DNA of 34,451 nucleotides from assembly GCA_022706765.1 (NCBI GenBank), contig JAKJBX010000016.1, forward strand, positions 1 to 34,451, written 5' to 3'. Numbering within the stretch: the stretch's first letter is position 1; every line of letters starts with the position of its first letter. The notes under the pieces are model-generated. The model made no database searches. It saw only the letters and a program-made list of their open reading frames with translations, and was not told where the DNA came from. The position numbers and the translations under genes were made by a program. This DNA comes from Bacillota bacterium. GTDB taxonomy: Bacteria > Bacillota > Clostridia > Monoglobales > Firm-18. Of this stretch, positions 23,462 through 32,570 are shown piece after piece.

Positions 23462-23568
23462 TTTTTATATGATAAGAAATTCCTGTTTCCTATCAGATAA
23501 AAACAATTAATTCATTCCTTGGCAAAGGCTTGCGTCAGCATACCAAAAAGTGCCGCAAGGCACTTTTT
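23462..23568 (+). repeat. Interspersed palindromic element, copy C (complete)
   Basis: First hairpin 23462-23503 (TTTTTAT...ATAAAAA with two mismatches), core CAATTAATTCATTCCTTGGC then AAAGGCTTGCGTCAGC, second hairpin AAAAAGTGCC-GCAA-GGCACTTTTT (23545-23568). It lies between the pckG promoter and start codon. Confidence 0.85.
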
Positions 23569-23608
23569 AATCATATCTTAAATATATTAAAGCGGAGGGA
23601 GAACGACA

Positions 23609-25399
23609 ATGAGTTTGAACAAAAAACTGGACGCATGGGTGCAGGAAATCGCAGAGCTGTGCACACCCGACAGCATCTACTGGTGTGACGGTTCGCAGGA
23701 GGAATATGACCGCCTTTTGCAGGAAATGGTCGACAGCGGTATGGCAACAAAATTGAATCCCGAAAAGAGACCGGGCGGCTATCTCTTCAGAAGCCATCCT
23801 TCGGACGTTGCGCGTGTTGAGGACAGAACCTTTATCGCCTCGGTCAGGCAGGAGGACGCCGGTCCGACTAACAACTGGGTCGCCCCCGAAGAGCTCAAAA
23901 CAACCATGAAAGCGCTCTATAAAGGCTGCATGAAAGGCAGAACCATGTACGTCATTCCGTTCTCGATGGGTCCCATCGGCTCACCGATTTCCAAAATCGG
24001 CATTGAGCTGAGCGACAGCCCCTACGTTGTTGTGAACATGAGAATCATGACCCGCATCGGCTCGAAGGTTTTAGAGGTGCTCGGCGACGGCGAATTCGTT
24101 AAGTGCCTCCACTCTGTCGGCGCGCCGCTGGCGGAAGGTGAACAGGATTCAAGCTGGCCCTGCGCACCCATCGAACAAAAATATATCAGCCATTTCCCCG
24201 AGGAAAGAACCATTTGGTCATACGGCTCCGGCTACGGCGGCAATGCACTGCTCGGCAAAAAGTGCTTCGCGCTGCGTATCGCTTCCGCCCAGGCACGTGA
24301 CGAAGGCTGGATGGCGGAGCATATGCTCATCCTCAAAATTACCGACCCCAACGGCAATAAAAAATATGTGGCGGGCGCGTTCCCGAGCGCTTGCGGCAAG
24401 ACCAACCTGGCAATGCTGGTCCCCACCCTGCCTGGCTGGACGGTCGAAACCATCGGCGATGACATTGCCTGGATGAAGTTTGGTGCGGACGGACGGCTTT
24501 ATGCCATCAACCCCGAGGCAGGCTTCTTCGGCGTTGCACCTGGCACCTCAATGGATTCCAATCCCAACGCTATGCTCAGCGCGAAAGAAAACACCATATT
24601 CACCAACGTTGCCTTGACTGATGACGGCGACATCTGGTGGGAAGGCATCGGCTACGACGCACCCTCGCACCTCATCGACTGGAAAGGCAACGACTGGACG
24701 CCCGAATCAAAGGAAAACGCCGCGCATCCGAACGCGCGTTTCACGGCACCCGCAAGCCAGTGCCCCGTTATCGCTTCCGAGTGGGAGGATCCGGCAGGCG
24801 TACCGATCTCCGCTATCCTCATCGGCGGCAGGCGTCCCAGCACCATTCCGCTCGTTCACGAGAGCTTTGACTGGAACCACGGCGTGTTCTTAGGCTCGAT
24901 TATGGGCTCTGAGATCACCGCCGCTGCCATTTCAGATAAAATCGGTCAGGTCAGACGTGATCCGTTCGCAATGCTTCCTTTCATCGGCTACCACGTTTGC
25001 GACTATTTGCAGCACTGGCTCAACATCGGCACAAAGACTTCCGCCGACAAGCTGCCGAAAATCTTTTATGTCAACTGGTTCCGTAAAGACGACAGCGGCA
25101 AGTGGCTGTGGCCGGGCTTCGGCGACAACAGCCGTGTGCTCAAATGGATCGTCGAGCGGGTTTCGGGCGATGGAAAAGCGGTTAAAACACCGATTGGTTA
25201 TATGCCGACCGAGGACGCCATCGACACGACCGGCTTAGACGTCAGCGCATCCGATATGGCTGAGCTGCTCAAAGTCGACAAAGACAAATGGGCGCAGGAA
25301 ATCGCATCGGTCAAGGAACACTATGCGAAGTTCGGCGACAAGCTTCCCAAAGAGCTTTCATCACAGCTCGAAGCGTTGGAAAAGCGTTTCGAGGGCTAA
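23609..25399 (+). CDS. pckG: Phosphoenolpyruvate carboxykinase (GTP)
   Basis: A 596-residue enzyme interconverting oxaloacetate and PEP with GTP/GDP. GTP-type signatures: [33 protein letters not shown] (kinase P-loop with the mobile-lid cysteine), [26 protein letters not shown], the [13 protein letters not shown] loop and FVNWFRKD-like [21 protein letters not shown]. Length matches the family. GGAGGGAG precedes the ATG by eight bases. In anaerobes this enzyme often works in the PEP-carboxylating, anaplerotic direction; direction here is not shown. A 15-bp terminator-like hairpin separates it from the next gene. Confidence 0.97.
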   Translation: MSLNKKLDAWVQEIAELCTPDSIYWCDGSQEEYDRLLQEMVDSGMATKLNPEKRPGGYLFRSHPSDVARVEDRTFIASVRQEDAGPTNNWVAPEELKTTMKALYKGCMKGRTMYVIPFSMGPIGSPISKIGIELSDSPYVVVNMRIMTRIGSKVLEVLGDGEFVKCLHSVGAPLAEGEQDSSWPCAPIEQKYISHFPEERTIWSYGSGYGGNALLGKKCFALRIASAQARDEGWMAEHMLILKITDPNGNKKYVAGAFPSACGKTNLAMLVPTLPGWTVETIGDDIAWMKFGADGRLYAINPEAGFFGVAPGTSMDSNPNAMLSAKENTIFTNVALTDDGDIWWEGIGYDAPSHLIDWKGNDWTPESKENAAHPNARFTAPASQCPVIASEWEDPAGVPISAILIGGRRPSTIPLVHESFDWNHGVFLGSIMGSEITAAAISDKIGQVRRDPFAMLPFIGYHVCDYLQHWLNIGTKTSADKLPKIFYVNWFRKDDSGKWLWPGFGDNSRVLKWIVERVSGDGKAVKTPIGYMPTEDAIDTTGLDVSASDMAELLKVDKDKWAQEIASVKEHYAKFGDKLPKELSSQLEALEKRFEG

Positions 25400-25410
25400 T
25401 AAACACACCC

Positions 25411-25443
25411 ATACCTTGGCAATGCTTTGCATTGCCAAGGTAT
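25411..25443 (+). terminator. Hairpin after pckG
   Basis: A perfect 15-bp stem (ATACCTTGGCAATGC and complement, three-base loop) is followed by ATCTTTTG, a weak U-tract. Partial read-through into the YhcH-like gene 24 bases later is likely. Confidence 0.75.
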
Positions 25444-25466
25444 ATCTTTTGTCAGGAGTGAATAAA

Positions 25467-25913
25467 ATGATTTTTGATGAACTGAAAAACTGCGCGCTCT
25501 ACTATGGCGTCAACAAGCATTTTGAAAAGGCGTTTGATTTCATCAAAAGCTACGCAAGTAATCCCCTCGAAGCCGGCACCTACGAAATCGACGGCAAAGA
25601 CGTTTTTGCCATGGTGCAGGACAACCCCCTCAAAGACGACGCCAGGTTTGAGACGCACAAGCTGTACATCGACATTCAGTTTGTCATCAGCGGCAGCGAA
25701 AAAATGCAGTATGCGCCGGTCGACTCGCTGACCTTAACTGAGGACAAAACGCCTGATAAGGACGTCCTTTTTTACGACAACACCAACCTTGCGACCGACC
25801 TCAAAGTCTACGCCCAAAGCTTTGCCGTGTTCTTCCCGAACGACGGGCATAAGCCCGGCTTGAAGCTGGACGGCGAGACGAACAAAAAAATTGTGGTAAA
25901 GGTCAGGGCATAG
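25467..25913 (+). CDS. YhcH/YjgK/YiaL family protein
   Basis: A 148-residue beta-sandwich protein of the DUF386 family. The ATG at 25467 follows AGGAG. Family features are EAGTYEIDGKDVFAMVQD, ETHKLYIDIQFVISGSEKMQYAPVD and FAVFFPNDGHKPGLKLDG, with the conserved His residues of the metal-binding pocket (ETHKLYID, NDGHKPG) and the final KIVVKV strand. Members are found in sialic-acid and sugar catabolism and probably act as sugar anomerases or isomerases. No sugar operon is present here, so the substrate cannot be named. A strong terminator follows. Confidence 0.9.
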   Translation: MIFDELKNCALYYGVNKHFEKAFDFIKSYASNPLEAGTYEIDGKDVFAMVQDNPLKDDARFETHKLYIDIQFVISGSEKMQYAPVDSLTLTEDKTPDKDVLFYDNTNLATDLKVYAQSFAVFFPNDGHKPGLKLDGETNKKIVVKVRA

Positions 25914-25930
25914 CGTCTGTTCATATTGAT

Positions 25931-25965
25931 AAAGCAGTACCGCCTAAGCGGTGCTGCTTTTTGTC
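25931..25965 (+). terminator. Rho-independent terminator
   Basis: AAAGCAGTACCGC (25931-25943) with GCGGTGCTGCTTT (25948-25960): a 13-bp stem with one wobble, CTAA loop, followed by TTGTCATTTT. Confidence 0.85.
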
Positions 25966-25992
25966 ATTTTATAGATATTTTGTGTGAATAAC

Positions 25993-26021
25993 TTGATTGA
26001 TTTTCAATGTTCATATATAAT
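25993..26021 (+). promoter_or_regulatory. Sigma-A-type promoter of the PBP-MORN gene
   Basis: TTGATT (25993-25998), 17 bases, TATAAT (26016-26021), about 20 bases before the start codon. Confidence 0.8.
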
Positions 26022-26041
26022 AGAAGTGTAAGCGAGGTAGT

Positions 26042-28492
26042 ATGCCCATGCTCGAACTGAAAATCAAACGCCAAAGCAAGGTTCTTCCGACAATATATCT
26101 GACGGTTTTTTTCATCATACTGCTTGCCGCCGGCATAGCAGCTTTTGTGCTGCTCGGCTTTATCAGCACGGCGCCTAAGCTCAATACCGACGACTTGCAG
26201 CTTGACTTTACGTCCTTTGTCTACGGCGGCGACGGGCAGGAGATCATCCGCCTGCACGACGAAAAGGACAGGGTGTGGATCGATCTGGACAGCATCCCCG
26301 AGCACATGAAAAACGCCATCGTCGCTACGGAGGACCAAAGGTTTTGGAAGCACGGCGGTGTGGATTTGCCCAGAACCGTCAAGGCGGTCTTTAACTATGC
26401 CGCACAGGGTGATACGAGCTTTGGCGGAAGCTCCATCACCCAGCAGCTCGTCAAAAACCTGACGCAAAACAACAGCGTTTCCGTGAAAAGAAAGGTGCAG
26501 GAAATGTGGCTGGCAATGCGCTTGGAGCGCAAGCTCGACAAGCCTAAGATCCTTGAACTTTACCTCAATACGGTCTTTTTCGGCGAGGGCGCATACGGCG
26601 TTCAGACTGCGGCATACAGCTACTTTGGTAAGGACATCACCTCTTTGTCGCTCGCCGAGTGTGCTGCGATTGCCGGCATCACGCAGTCGCCCGAAACCTA
26701 CAACCCTTTTCAAAATCCCGACAGCAACAAGTCCAAGCAAACGACCGTCCTCAAAAAGATGCGGGAGCTTCGCTATATCACCGACGAGGAATATACCGCC
26801 GCAGCCGCCGAACTGCTTGCGTTCACCCGTGAGTCGGGTTTCAGGACAGACAACAGCTACACCTATTTTATCGACCAGGTACTAAACGACGTGCTGGACG
26901 ACCTGCAACAGGACAAGGGCTACACCAGGGCAATGGCTTCAAAGCTGATTTACACGGGCGGGCTGAAAATCTACGCCACCATGGACCAGCAGGTACAAAG
27001 CGCCATAGACGCCGTTTTCACGGACGAAGCCAACTTTCCCGACAACGACCCGAACGTCAGAACCAACGCCGCAATGATAGTCCTCGACCCCTACACGGGA
27101 GAAATCAAGGGCATGGCGGGCGGCAGAGGCACTAAGACTGCTATGCGCACCCTCAACCGTGCGACACAATCCGTCCGGCAGCCGGGTTCGAGCATCAAGC
27201 CGATTTCGGTCTATGCGCCTGCGATCGACGCTGCGATCATCACTCCCGACACCGTAATCCCCGACTCCCCCGTCACCATCGACAACTGGTCGCCCCGCAA
27301 TTGGTACGCGGGCTATATGGGGGCTGTGACGGTCAACAAGGCGGTTGAGCAGTCCATCAACGTGGTAGCGGTCAAGGTTTTGCAGATGCTCGGCATTGAC
27401 CGTTCGTTCGACTTTATGAAAAACAATTTAGGCATCACCACTCTGGTCGACAAGGACATGAGGGATAGTCTGCAATACACCGACAAGCTGTACAATTCTC
27501 TCGCCCTCGGCGGGCTCACGGACGGCGTGACGGTGCGTGAGATGGCAAACGCCTACCAACCCTTTGTCAACCGGGGAGAGTATATCGCATCACACACCTA
27601 CTCCTCCGTTGTCGCCCATGACGGCACCGTGCTGCTTGATAAAAAGTCAACCCCCAAAACGCACATCGCATTTAGGGAACAGACCGCTCATACCATGACG
27701 AAAATGCTGACAGGCGTGGTCGTCCGCGGCACGGGCAGTGTTGCGAAATTGCCGAACAATATGCCCGCAGCGGGCAAGACCGGCACGACCTCTGAGGACA
27801 AGGACCGCTGGTTTGTAGGCTATACCCCCTACTATGTGGGAGCGGTGTGGTTTGGGTATGACCAGCCGCAATCCATGGAAAGGCTTTTGCGGGGAAAACC
27901 AAACCCTGCGGCAGTGCTTTGGAAAAAGACCATGACCATCATCCACAAAGACCTGCCTGTCAAGGCTTTTCCGGATATTTCCTGGAAACAGGCAGGCGAA
28001 CAAAAAGGCTCTTTGGCACTGACGGACAGACGCATCTACGAGGGCGAGATCTCAGACGGGAAGGCAAACGGAATCGGGCTGATGACCTACCCCAACGGCG
28101 ACCGGTATTACGGCAAGTTTGTCAACAACGGGCGTCATGGCAAGGGCACGCTTTTTTATGCCAACGGCAATAAATACGAGGGGGATTTTGCAAACGACGA
28201 AATCACCGGCAGCGGCACACTGGTCTGGACGAACGGCGACCACTACAGCGGCGGATGGTTAAACGGCAAATTCAGCGGCTACGGCACATTTGTGTGGTCG
28301 AGCGGCGATACGTATTCGGGCGAGTGGCAAAACGAGAAATTCAACGGCTACGGCACATTTTCATGGGCGGAGGGCAGCAAATACGAAGGCGAATGGCTGG
28401 ACGGCTCCTTTAACGGCTACGGCACATTCACCTCCGCGGACGGGCTGCGCCAGACGGGACAGTGGAAAAACGGCAAAAAGGTATCGGATTGA
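26042..28492 (+). CDS. Class A penicillin-binding protein fused to C-terminal MORN repeats
   Basis: An 816-residue bifunctional cell-wall synthase. A short basic N-terminus and one transmembrane helix (about 17-40) anchor it. The GT51 glycosyltransferase has EDQRFWKHGGVD (catalytic Glu 97) and GGSSITQQLVKN (128-139). The transpeptidase has the SxxK serine in QPGSSIKP (S383, K386), SIN (438-440) and KTGT (579-582). From Y666 to the end come six MORN repeats of 23 residues plus a partial seventh, each of the form Y-x-G-x-(W/F)-x-N-G-x-x-x-G-x-G-T-(F/L)-x-W-x-(N/S)-G. In class A enzymes the C-terminus is extracytoplasmic, so the repeats should face the wall. MORN repeats are better known from eukaryotic membrane-linked proteins. 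Start is ATG 26042 or ATG 26048; the second has better spacing to GAGGTA. Promoter and terminators make it a single-gene unit. Confidence 0.95.
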   Translation: MPMLELKIKRQSKVLPTIYLTVFFIILLAAGIAAFVLLGFISTAPKLNTDDLQLDFTSFVYGGDGQEIIRLHDEKDRVWIDLDSIPEHMKNAIVATEDQRFWKHGGVDLPRTVKAVFNYAAQGDTSFGGSSITQQLVKNLTQNNSVSVKRKVQEMWLAMRLERKLDKPKILELYLNTVFFGEGAYGVQTAAYSYFGKDITSLSLAECAAIAGITQSPETYNPFQNPDSNKSKQTTVLKKMRELRYITDEEYTAAAAELLAFTRESGFRTDNSYTYFIDQVLNDVLDDLQQDKGYTRAMASKLIYTGGLKIYATMDQQVQSAIDAVFTDEANFPDNDPNVRTNAAMIVLDPYTGEIKGMAGGRGTKTAMRTLNRATQSVRQPGSSIKPISVYAPAIDAAIITPDTVIPDSPVTIDNWSPRNWYAGYMGAVTVNKAVEQSINVVAVKVLQMLGIDRSFDFMKNNLGITTLVDKDMRDSLQYTDKLYNSLALGGLTDGVTVREMANAYQPFVNRGEYIASHTYSSVVAHDGTVLLDKKSTPKTHIAFREQTAHTMTKMLTGVVVRGTGSVAKLPNNMPAAGKTGTTSEDKDRWFVGYTPYYVGAVWFGYDQPQSMERLLRGKPNPAAVLWKKTMTIIHKDLPVKAFPDISWKQAGEQKGSLALTDRRIYEGEISDGKANGIGLMTYPNGDRYYGKFVNNGRHGKGTLFYANGNKYEGDFANDEITGSGTLVWTNGDHYSGGWLNGKFSGYGTFVWSSGDTYSGEWQNEKFNGYGTFSWAEGSKYEGEWLDGSFNGYGTFTSADGLRQTGQWKNGKKVSD

Positions 28493-28515
28493 ACTATGGG
28501 CACACTGACCGGTTG

Positions 28516-28803
28516 TCAGCACGCTCTTGTACTTTGAAAAACAATAATTTCCATCAGCGCATTAAGCAGCAGATTGTCATCAACCAGACGGCAGCCGCCT
28601 TCTGCATTGATGCATACCGCTTGCAAAACAGCAATTCTGCGCTTTCCTGCGTATTGCACACGCAAAACATAGTTCATGCCATTGCAGCTTATCCCAATGT
28701 CATACTGTAATGACATTGGCGAACTGCTCCCTTGTGCGGTGATTTGCCTGTACACACGTTCCCAGTTTTCATGTTTCATTTGTCGCACTACCAAATCAGT
28801 CAT
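28516..28803 (-). CDS. Unknown small protein, divergent from an XRE regulator
   Basis: A 95-residue protein starting at ATG 28803 directly behind AAAGGGGG, with a good promoter upstream. It is hydrophilic with an alternating pattern in the middle (SLQYDIGISCNGMNYVLRVQ, RRIAVLQAVCINAEGGCRLV), suggestive of a small alpha/beta fold. It has no membrane segment, signal peptide or motif I recognise. It converges on the PBP-MORN gene and faces the XRE gene at 28972 across an extremely AT-rich region. This could be a regulator-controlled accessory gene or half of a toxin-antitoxin-like pair; the sequence does not decide. Confidence 0.65.
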   Translation of the reverse strand: MTDLVVRQMKHENWERVYRQITAQGSSSPMSLQYDIGISCNGMNYVLRVQYAGKRRIAVLQAVCINAEGGCRLVDDNLLLNALMEIIVFQSTRAC

Positions 28804-28849
28804 CCCCCTTTTTAAACTAATTATTTTATTTATAAAAATATTTAATATA

Positions 28850-28878
28850 ATTTTAAACCATATATTTTATTTTGTCAA
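28850..28878 (-). promoter_or_regulatory. Consensus promoter for the unknown small gene
   Basis: On the minus strand TTGACA (28873-28878), 17 bases, TAAAAT (28850-28855). A TTTTAAAC motif (28851-28858) overlaps the -10; the same motif recurs at 28810-28817 and 28885-28892. Confidence 0.75.
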
Positions 28879-28918
28879 TACTTTTTTTAAACAAATAATT
28901 TATTTTTTATTTTTTTCT

Positions 28919-28947
28919 TTGCAATATGCAAGGTTTTAGTATATAAT
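28919..28947 (+). promoter_or_regulatory. Promoter for the XRE gene
   Basis: TTGCAA (28919-28924), 17 bases, TATAAT (28942-28947), then GGGAGG and the ATG at 28972. It is back-to-back with the minus-strand promoter at 28850-28878. Confidence 0.75.
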
Positions 28948-28971
28948 TATACAAAAGGGAGGTATAGTATA

Positions 28972-29187
28972 ATGGGTATGGCGAAATTAGTCAAAACACT
29001 ATTGTTGGAACGTGACATGAGAATGACAGATTTGGCTGAGAAATTAGGCAAGTCAGTTCAAAACATAAGCGCAAAGCTGCGCCGTGACAATCTCTCAGAA
29101 AAAGAGCTGCATGATATCGCAGAAGCTTGCAACGCAACTTTTACGGGCTGCTTCACGCTAAACGATACGGGAAAAGAAATAAAGTAA
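28972..29187 (+). CDS. Small XRE-family helix-turn-helix regulator
   Basis: A 71-residue, single-domain DNA-binding protein. LVKTLLLERDMRMTDLAEKL forms helices 1-2, GKSVQNISAKLRRDN the turn and recognition helix, and LSEKELHDIAEACNATF the closing helices. There is no partner domain. GGGAGG lies nine bases before ATG 28972; a second in-frame ATG is two codons in. It is divergent from the unknown 95-residue gene with back-to-back promoters and repeated TTTTAAAC motifs between them, so autoregulation of both genes is likely. A GC-rich terminator follows. Its layout mirrors the XRE locus at 94-680. Confidence 0.85.
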   Translation: MGMAKLVKTLLLERDMRMTDLAEKLGKSVQNISAKLRRDNLSEKELHDIAEACNATFTGCFTLNDTGKEIK

Positions 29188-29205
29188 TATAAATTCATTC
29201 AGAAT

Positions 29206-29239
29206 CCGCCGGACTGTAACGCTGTCCGGCGGGTTTTTT
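29206..29239 (+). terminator. Terminator of the XRE gene
   Basis: CCGCCGGAC (29206-29214) and GTCCGGCGG (29224-29232) form a 9-bp GC-rich stem followed by GTTTTTTA. Its T-tract is also the start of repeat copy D. Confidence 0.9.
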
Positions 29240-29342
29240 ATATGACAGAAAATTTCTATTTCCTGTCATATAAAAACATTTAATTAATTCCTTGGCAAAG
29301 GCTTTCGTCAGAGCAGCTAAAAAGTGCCGTACGGCACTTTTT
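29235..29342 (+). repeat. Interspersed palindromic element, copy D (complete)
   Basis: First hairpin 29235-29276 (TTTTTATATGACAG with CTGTCATATAAAAA), core CATTTAATTAATTCCTTGGC then AAAGGCTTTCGTCAG, second hairpin AAAAAGTGCC-GTAC-GGCACTTTTT (29319-29342). A -10-like TATAAT for metE lies downstream at 29409-29414, so this copy is outside the metE transcript. Confidence 0.85.
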
Positions 29343-29448
29343 GATTATAGCAAAAAACTATAACCCATCACAAAAAACAAGCATTACCCTGAAACTAAAA
29401 AGGTGTGCTATAATATTTACAATACATATATGAGAGGAAAGCATAATC

Positions 29449-31716
29449 ATGAAAACGTCAGTCATTGGGTACCCGAGAATCGGGGAGCTTCGGGAGCTGA
29501 AATTCGCAACCGAAAAATACTTCAAAAAAGAAATCACGTCCGACGAGCTGGAAAAGACGGCAGCGGCGCTAAGGCGCAGGCATTGGGAGGCGCAGAGCAA
29601 AAGCGCGGTCGACTTCATTCCGAGCGGGGACTTTTCGTTCTACGATTTGATGCTGGACACCGCCGTCATGCTGAATGCCGTTCCCCGTCGTTACAAAGAC
29701 CTCGGACTTGGTCAGCGGGGCGAATACTTCGCCATGGCGCGAGGGTATCAGGGCAAAGAGGGCGACGTCAAGGCGCTTGCCATGAAGAAATGGTTCCATA
29801 CCAACTATCACTATATGGCGCCTGAAATTGGGGACGATACGCAGATAAGCCTGTCGGGCACAAAGCCGGTCGATGAATTTGTTGAGGCGAAAAACCTCGG
29901 GATTCTTACCAAGCCGACAGTTATCGGTCCCTTCACCTTTTTAAAGCTGGCAAAATACACAGGCAAGGCGTCGGCGGAGGACTTCTTTGACGCTATCGCC
30001 GCCGCGTATGCGCAATTGATTCAGCAGCTCGAAGCGGCGGGCGCGCAGTGGATTTCCTTCGAGGAGCCTGCGCTGGTATACGATTTGTCAAAGGATGAAG
30101 TTACGTTTTTCAAGCGGCTCTATGACGCCATACTGGGCGCAAAGCAAAAAAGCCGTGTGCTGCTGCAAATCTATTTCGGCGATATACGCGACTGCTACAC
30201 GGAAGCGATCGGATTGGACTTTGACGGCATCGGGCTTGACCTCGTCGAGGGCAAAAAGAACCTTGACCTTATCGCGTCTTACGGCTTTCCCAAGGACAAG
30301 ACGCTCTTCGCCGGCCTCATAAACGGCAAAAATATCTGGTGCAACCGCTATGCGCAAACCCTGCAAACGCTCGACAGGCTAAGCGCTTCGGTCGGGAGCC
30401 TTGTGCTCGGCACGTCCTGCTCGCTGCTCCACGTCCCGTATTCCCTGCGCCACGAGACCGTGCTGCCGGAGGCTTACACCAAACACCTTGCCTTTGCGGA
30501 GGAAAAGCTGTCCGAGCTTGCCGACTTAAAACGCATCGTAACCGACGGCGACGCTGCTTCCCTTTCGGCAAACGGCGCGCTGTTTGCCGAAGCCAGATAC
30601 GAAAAAAACACCGGATTGTATAAGACCATCGAAGGGCTGGACGATGAGGATTTCACAAGACGCCCGGCATTCCCAGAGCGTGAGAAGCTCCAGCGCGAAG
30701 CGCTCGGCTTGCCGCTGCTGCCCGTCACGACCATTGGCTCCTTCCCCCAGACGCCTGACGTTCAGGCGAACCGTTCGGCATTCCGCAGCGGGAGAATCGA
30801 CGCGCGGGAATACGCGGCGTTTAACAGGCGTAAAATCGCCGAATGCATCGCCGTTCAGGAGGAAATCGGGATCGACGTTCTGGTGCACGGCGAATATGAG
30901 CGAAACGATATGGTCGAATATTTCGGCGAGCACTTAAACGGCTATATCTTTACCAAAAACGCGTGGGTGCAGTCCTACGGCACGCGGTGCGTTAAGCCTC
31001 CTGTCATCTGGGGAGACGTATCGCGCGCAAAGCCGATTACGGTGGATTACGCCGTTTACGCCCAAAGCCTGTCCGAAAAGCCCGTCAAGGGTATGCTGAC
31101 AGGGCCGGTGACGATCTTTAACTGGTCGTTCCCCCGCGAGGATATTTCCCCGAGGGAATCGGTCATGCAGCTTGCGCTTGCCATACGGGAAGAGGTACTA
31201 GATTTGGAGGCGCACGGCATCAGGATCATTCAAATCGACGAGGCGGCGCTGCGTGAAAAGCTGCCCCTTAGAAAATCGGACTGGCACGGCGAATACCTTG
31301 ACTGGGCGATCCCCGCGTTCCGCCTTGTCCACAGCGCCGTCAGGGCGGACATCCAAATCCACACGCATATGTGTTACAGTGAATTTGAGGACATCATCCG
31401 GGAAATCGACGCCATGGATGCCGACGTGATTTCCTTCGAGGCGTCACGCTCCAGCCTGTCGATCATCGATGCGCTCACGCAATGCGGCTTTCAGACGCAG
31501 GTCGGTCCCGGGGTTTACGACATCCACTCCCCCCGTGTCCCTGCGCAGGAGGAAATTGAAAATGCGCTGCGTAGAATACTGGAAAAAATCAGCCCGGAAA
31601 AGCTTTGGGTCAATCCCGACTGTGGATTGAAGACGCGGGGCGTAGCCGAAACCCTTCCGAGCCTGAAAAACATGGTTGCCGCCGCAAAAGCGGTGAGGGG
31701 TGGGCTGGTCAAATGA
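29449..31716 (+). CDS. metE: Cobalamin-independent methionine synthase
   Basis: A 755-residue enzyme transferring a methyl group from methyltetrahydrofolate polyglutamate to homocysteine. The N-terminal barrel begins [20 protein letters not shown]; the C-terminal barrel begins near [19 protein letters not shown] and holds the zinc/homocysteine site: [15 protein letters not shown], the HMC of [13 protein letters not shown], and [10 protein letters not shown] with the last ligand cysteine. Length is normal. GAGAGGAAAG lies nine bases before the ATG. No SAM riboswitch or T-box is visible in the leader; a TATAAT at 29409-29414 is the only promoter element. It overlaps metF by four bases (ATGA), so methyl donor and acceptor enzymes are coupled. 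Confidence 0.97.
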   Translation: MKTSVIGYPRIGELRELKFATEKYFKKEITSDELEKTAAALRRRHWEAQSKSAVDFIPSGDFSFYDLMLDTAVMLNAVPRRYKDLGLGQRGEYFAMARGYQGKEGDVKALAMKKWFHTNYHYMAPEIGDDTQISLSGTKPVDEFVEAKNLGILTKPTVIGPFTFLKLAKYTGKASAEDFFDAIAAAYAQLIQQLEAAGAQWISFEEPALVYDLSKDEVTFFKRLYDAILGAKQKSRVLLQIYFGDIRDCYTEAIGLDFDGIGLDLVEGKKNLDLIASYGFPKDKTLFAGLINGKNIWCNRYAQTLQTLDRLSASVGSLVLGTSCSLLHVPYSLRHETVLPEAYTKHLAFAEEKLSELADLKRIVTDGDAASLSANGALFAEARYEKNTGLYKTIEGLDDEDFTRRPAFPEREKLQREALGLPLLPVTTIGSFPQTPDVQANRSAFRSGRIDAREYAAFNRRKIAECIAVQEEIGIDVLVHGEYERNDMVEYFGEHLNGYIFTKNAWVQSYGTRCVKPPVIWGDVSRAKPITVDYAVYAQSLSEKPVKGMLTGPVTIFNWSFPREDISPRESVMQLALAIREEVLDLEAHGIRIIQIDEAALREKLPLRKSDWHGEYLDWAIPAFRLVHSAVRADIQIHTHMCYSEFEDIIREIDAMDADVISFEASRSSLSIIDALTQCGFQTQVGPGVYDIHSPRVPAQEEIENALRRILEKISPEKLWVNPDCGLKTRGVAETLPSLKNMVAAAKAVRGGLVK

Positions 31717-32570
31717 AAATAGGCAGACTTTTTTCGGAAAAAACCGTGTTTTCCTTCGAGGTGTTCCCGCCAAAGTCCACAGCGTCGGCAGACTCCGTCT
31801 ATCATACGCTTGAAGCCATTCACCGGCTCACACCCGATTTCATCAGCGTCACCTACGGCGCGGGCGGCAGCGGCGGCGCACTCACCGCGCAGATAGCCGA
31901 AGCCGTTAAAAGCAGGTACCATACCGAAAGCGTCGCGCACCTGCCGTGCATGTACCTGTCCAAGGATGAGGTTTTGCAACTGATTTCAGAGTTTAAGCAA
32001 AAAGGGATTGAGAACATCCTCGTTCTCCGCGGGGACGCCGTGCCCGGTATGCCGCCGAAGGACGATTTCAGGTACGCTTCGGACGCCATCCCGTTCATCA
32101 AGGCGCATGGGGACTTCCACATCATCGGCGCCTGTTACCCGGAGGGGCACAGGGAATCGGAAAACATGGTCGCGGACATACGCAACTTAAAACGCAAGGT
32201 CGACGCTGGCGCGGACCATCTGATTTCCCAGCTGTTTTTCGACAACCGGTATTTTTATACCTTTCTGGAACGTGCACGCAAGGCGGGCGTCAATGTGCCG
32301 GTTCAAGCCGGTATTATGCCCGTTATCAACAAAAAACAGATCGAGCGCATGACCGAGCTGTGCGGCGCAACGCTTCCGAAAAAATTCGTGAAAATGATGG
32401 AGCGCTTCGCGCACCAACCGGAAGCTATGCGCGACGCCGGCATTGCGTATGCGGTAAACCAAATCACCGACCTGGTCGCCCAGGGGGTGGACGGCATTCA
32501 TCTGTACACCATGAACCAACCCTATGTGGCGCAGAAAATCAAGGAAGCAGTCCAAACACTTATCATATAA
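31713..32570 (+). CDS. metF: Methylenetetrahydrofolate reductase
   Basis: A 285-residue flavoprotein reducing 5,10-methylene- to 5,10-methyl-THF, the methyl donor for MetE. The start is ATG 31713 inside the metE stop. Family features: [67 protein letters not shown] and [15 protein letters not shown], then [19 protein letters not shown]. The reading frame is intact; no separate MetV-like subunit is nearby. The stop codon touches repeat copy E and a shared terminator follows. Confidence 0.96.
   Translation: MKIGRLFSEKTVFSFEVFPPKSTASADSVYHTLEAIHRLTPDFISVTYGAGGSGGALTAQIAEAVKSRYHTESVAHLPCMYLSKDEVLQLISEFKQKGIENILVLRGDAVPGMPPKDDFRYASDAIPFIKAHGDFHIIGACYPEGHRESENMVADIRNLKRKVDAGADHLISQLFFDNRYFYTFLERARKAGVNVPVQAGIMPVINKKQIERMTELCGATLPKKFVKMMERFAHQPEAMRDAGIAYAVNQITDLVAQGVDGIHLYTMNQPYVAQKIKEAVQTLII

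Larger units (their letters stand above)
23291..23608. other. Long intergenic region between spoIIGA and pckG
   Basis: The whole gap is 467 bases (23142-23608), AT-rich in its middle. It contains the spoIIGA promoter region, the pckG promoter (23404-23432) and repeat copy C (23462-23568) inside the pckG leader. No further ORF with a ribosome site is seen. Confidence 0.6.

Noticed and set aside
29343..29448. SAM riboswitch or T-box in front of metE
   Set aside because: The sequence from TATAAT to the ATG is about 35 bases and shows no conserved riboswitch or T-box elements.
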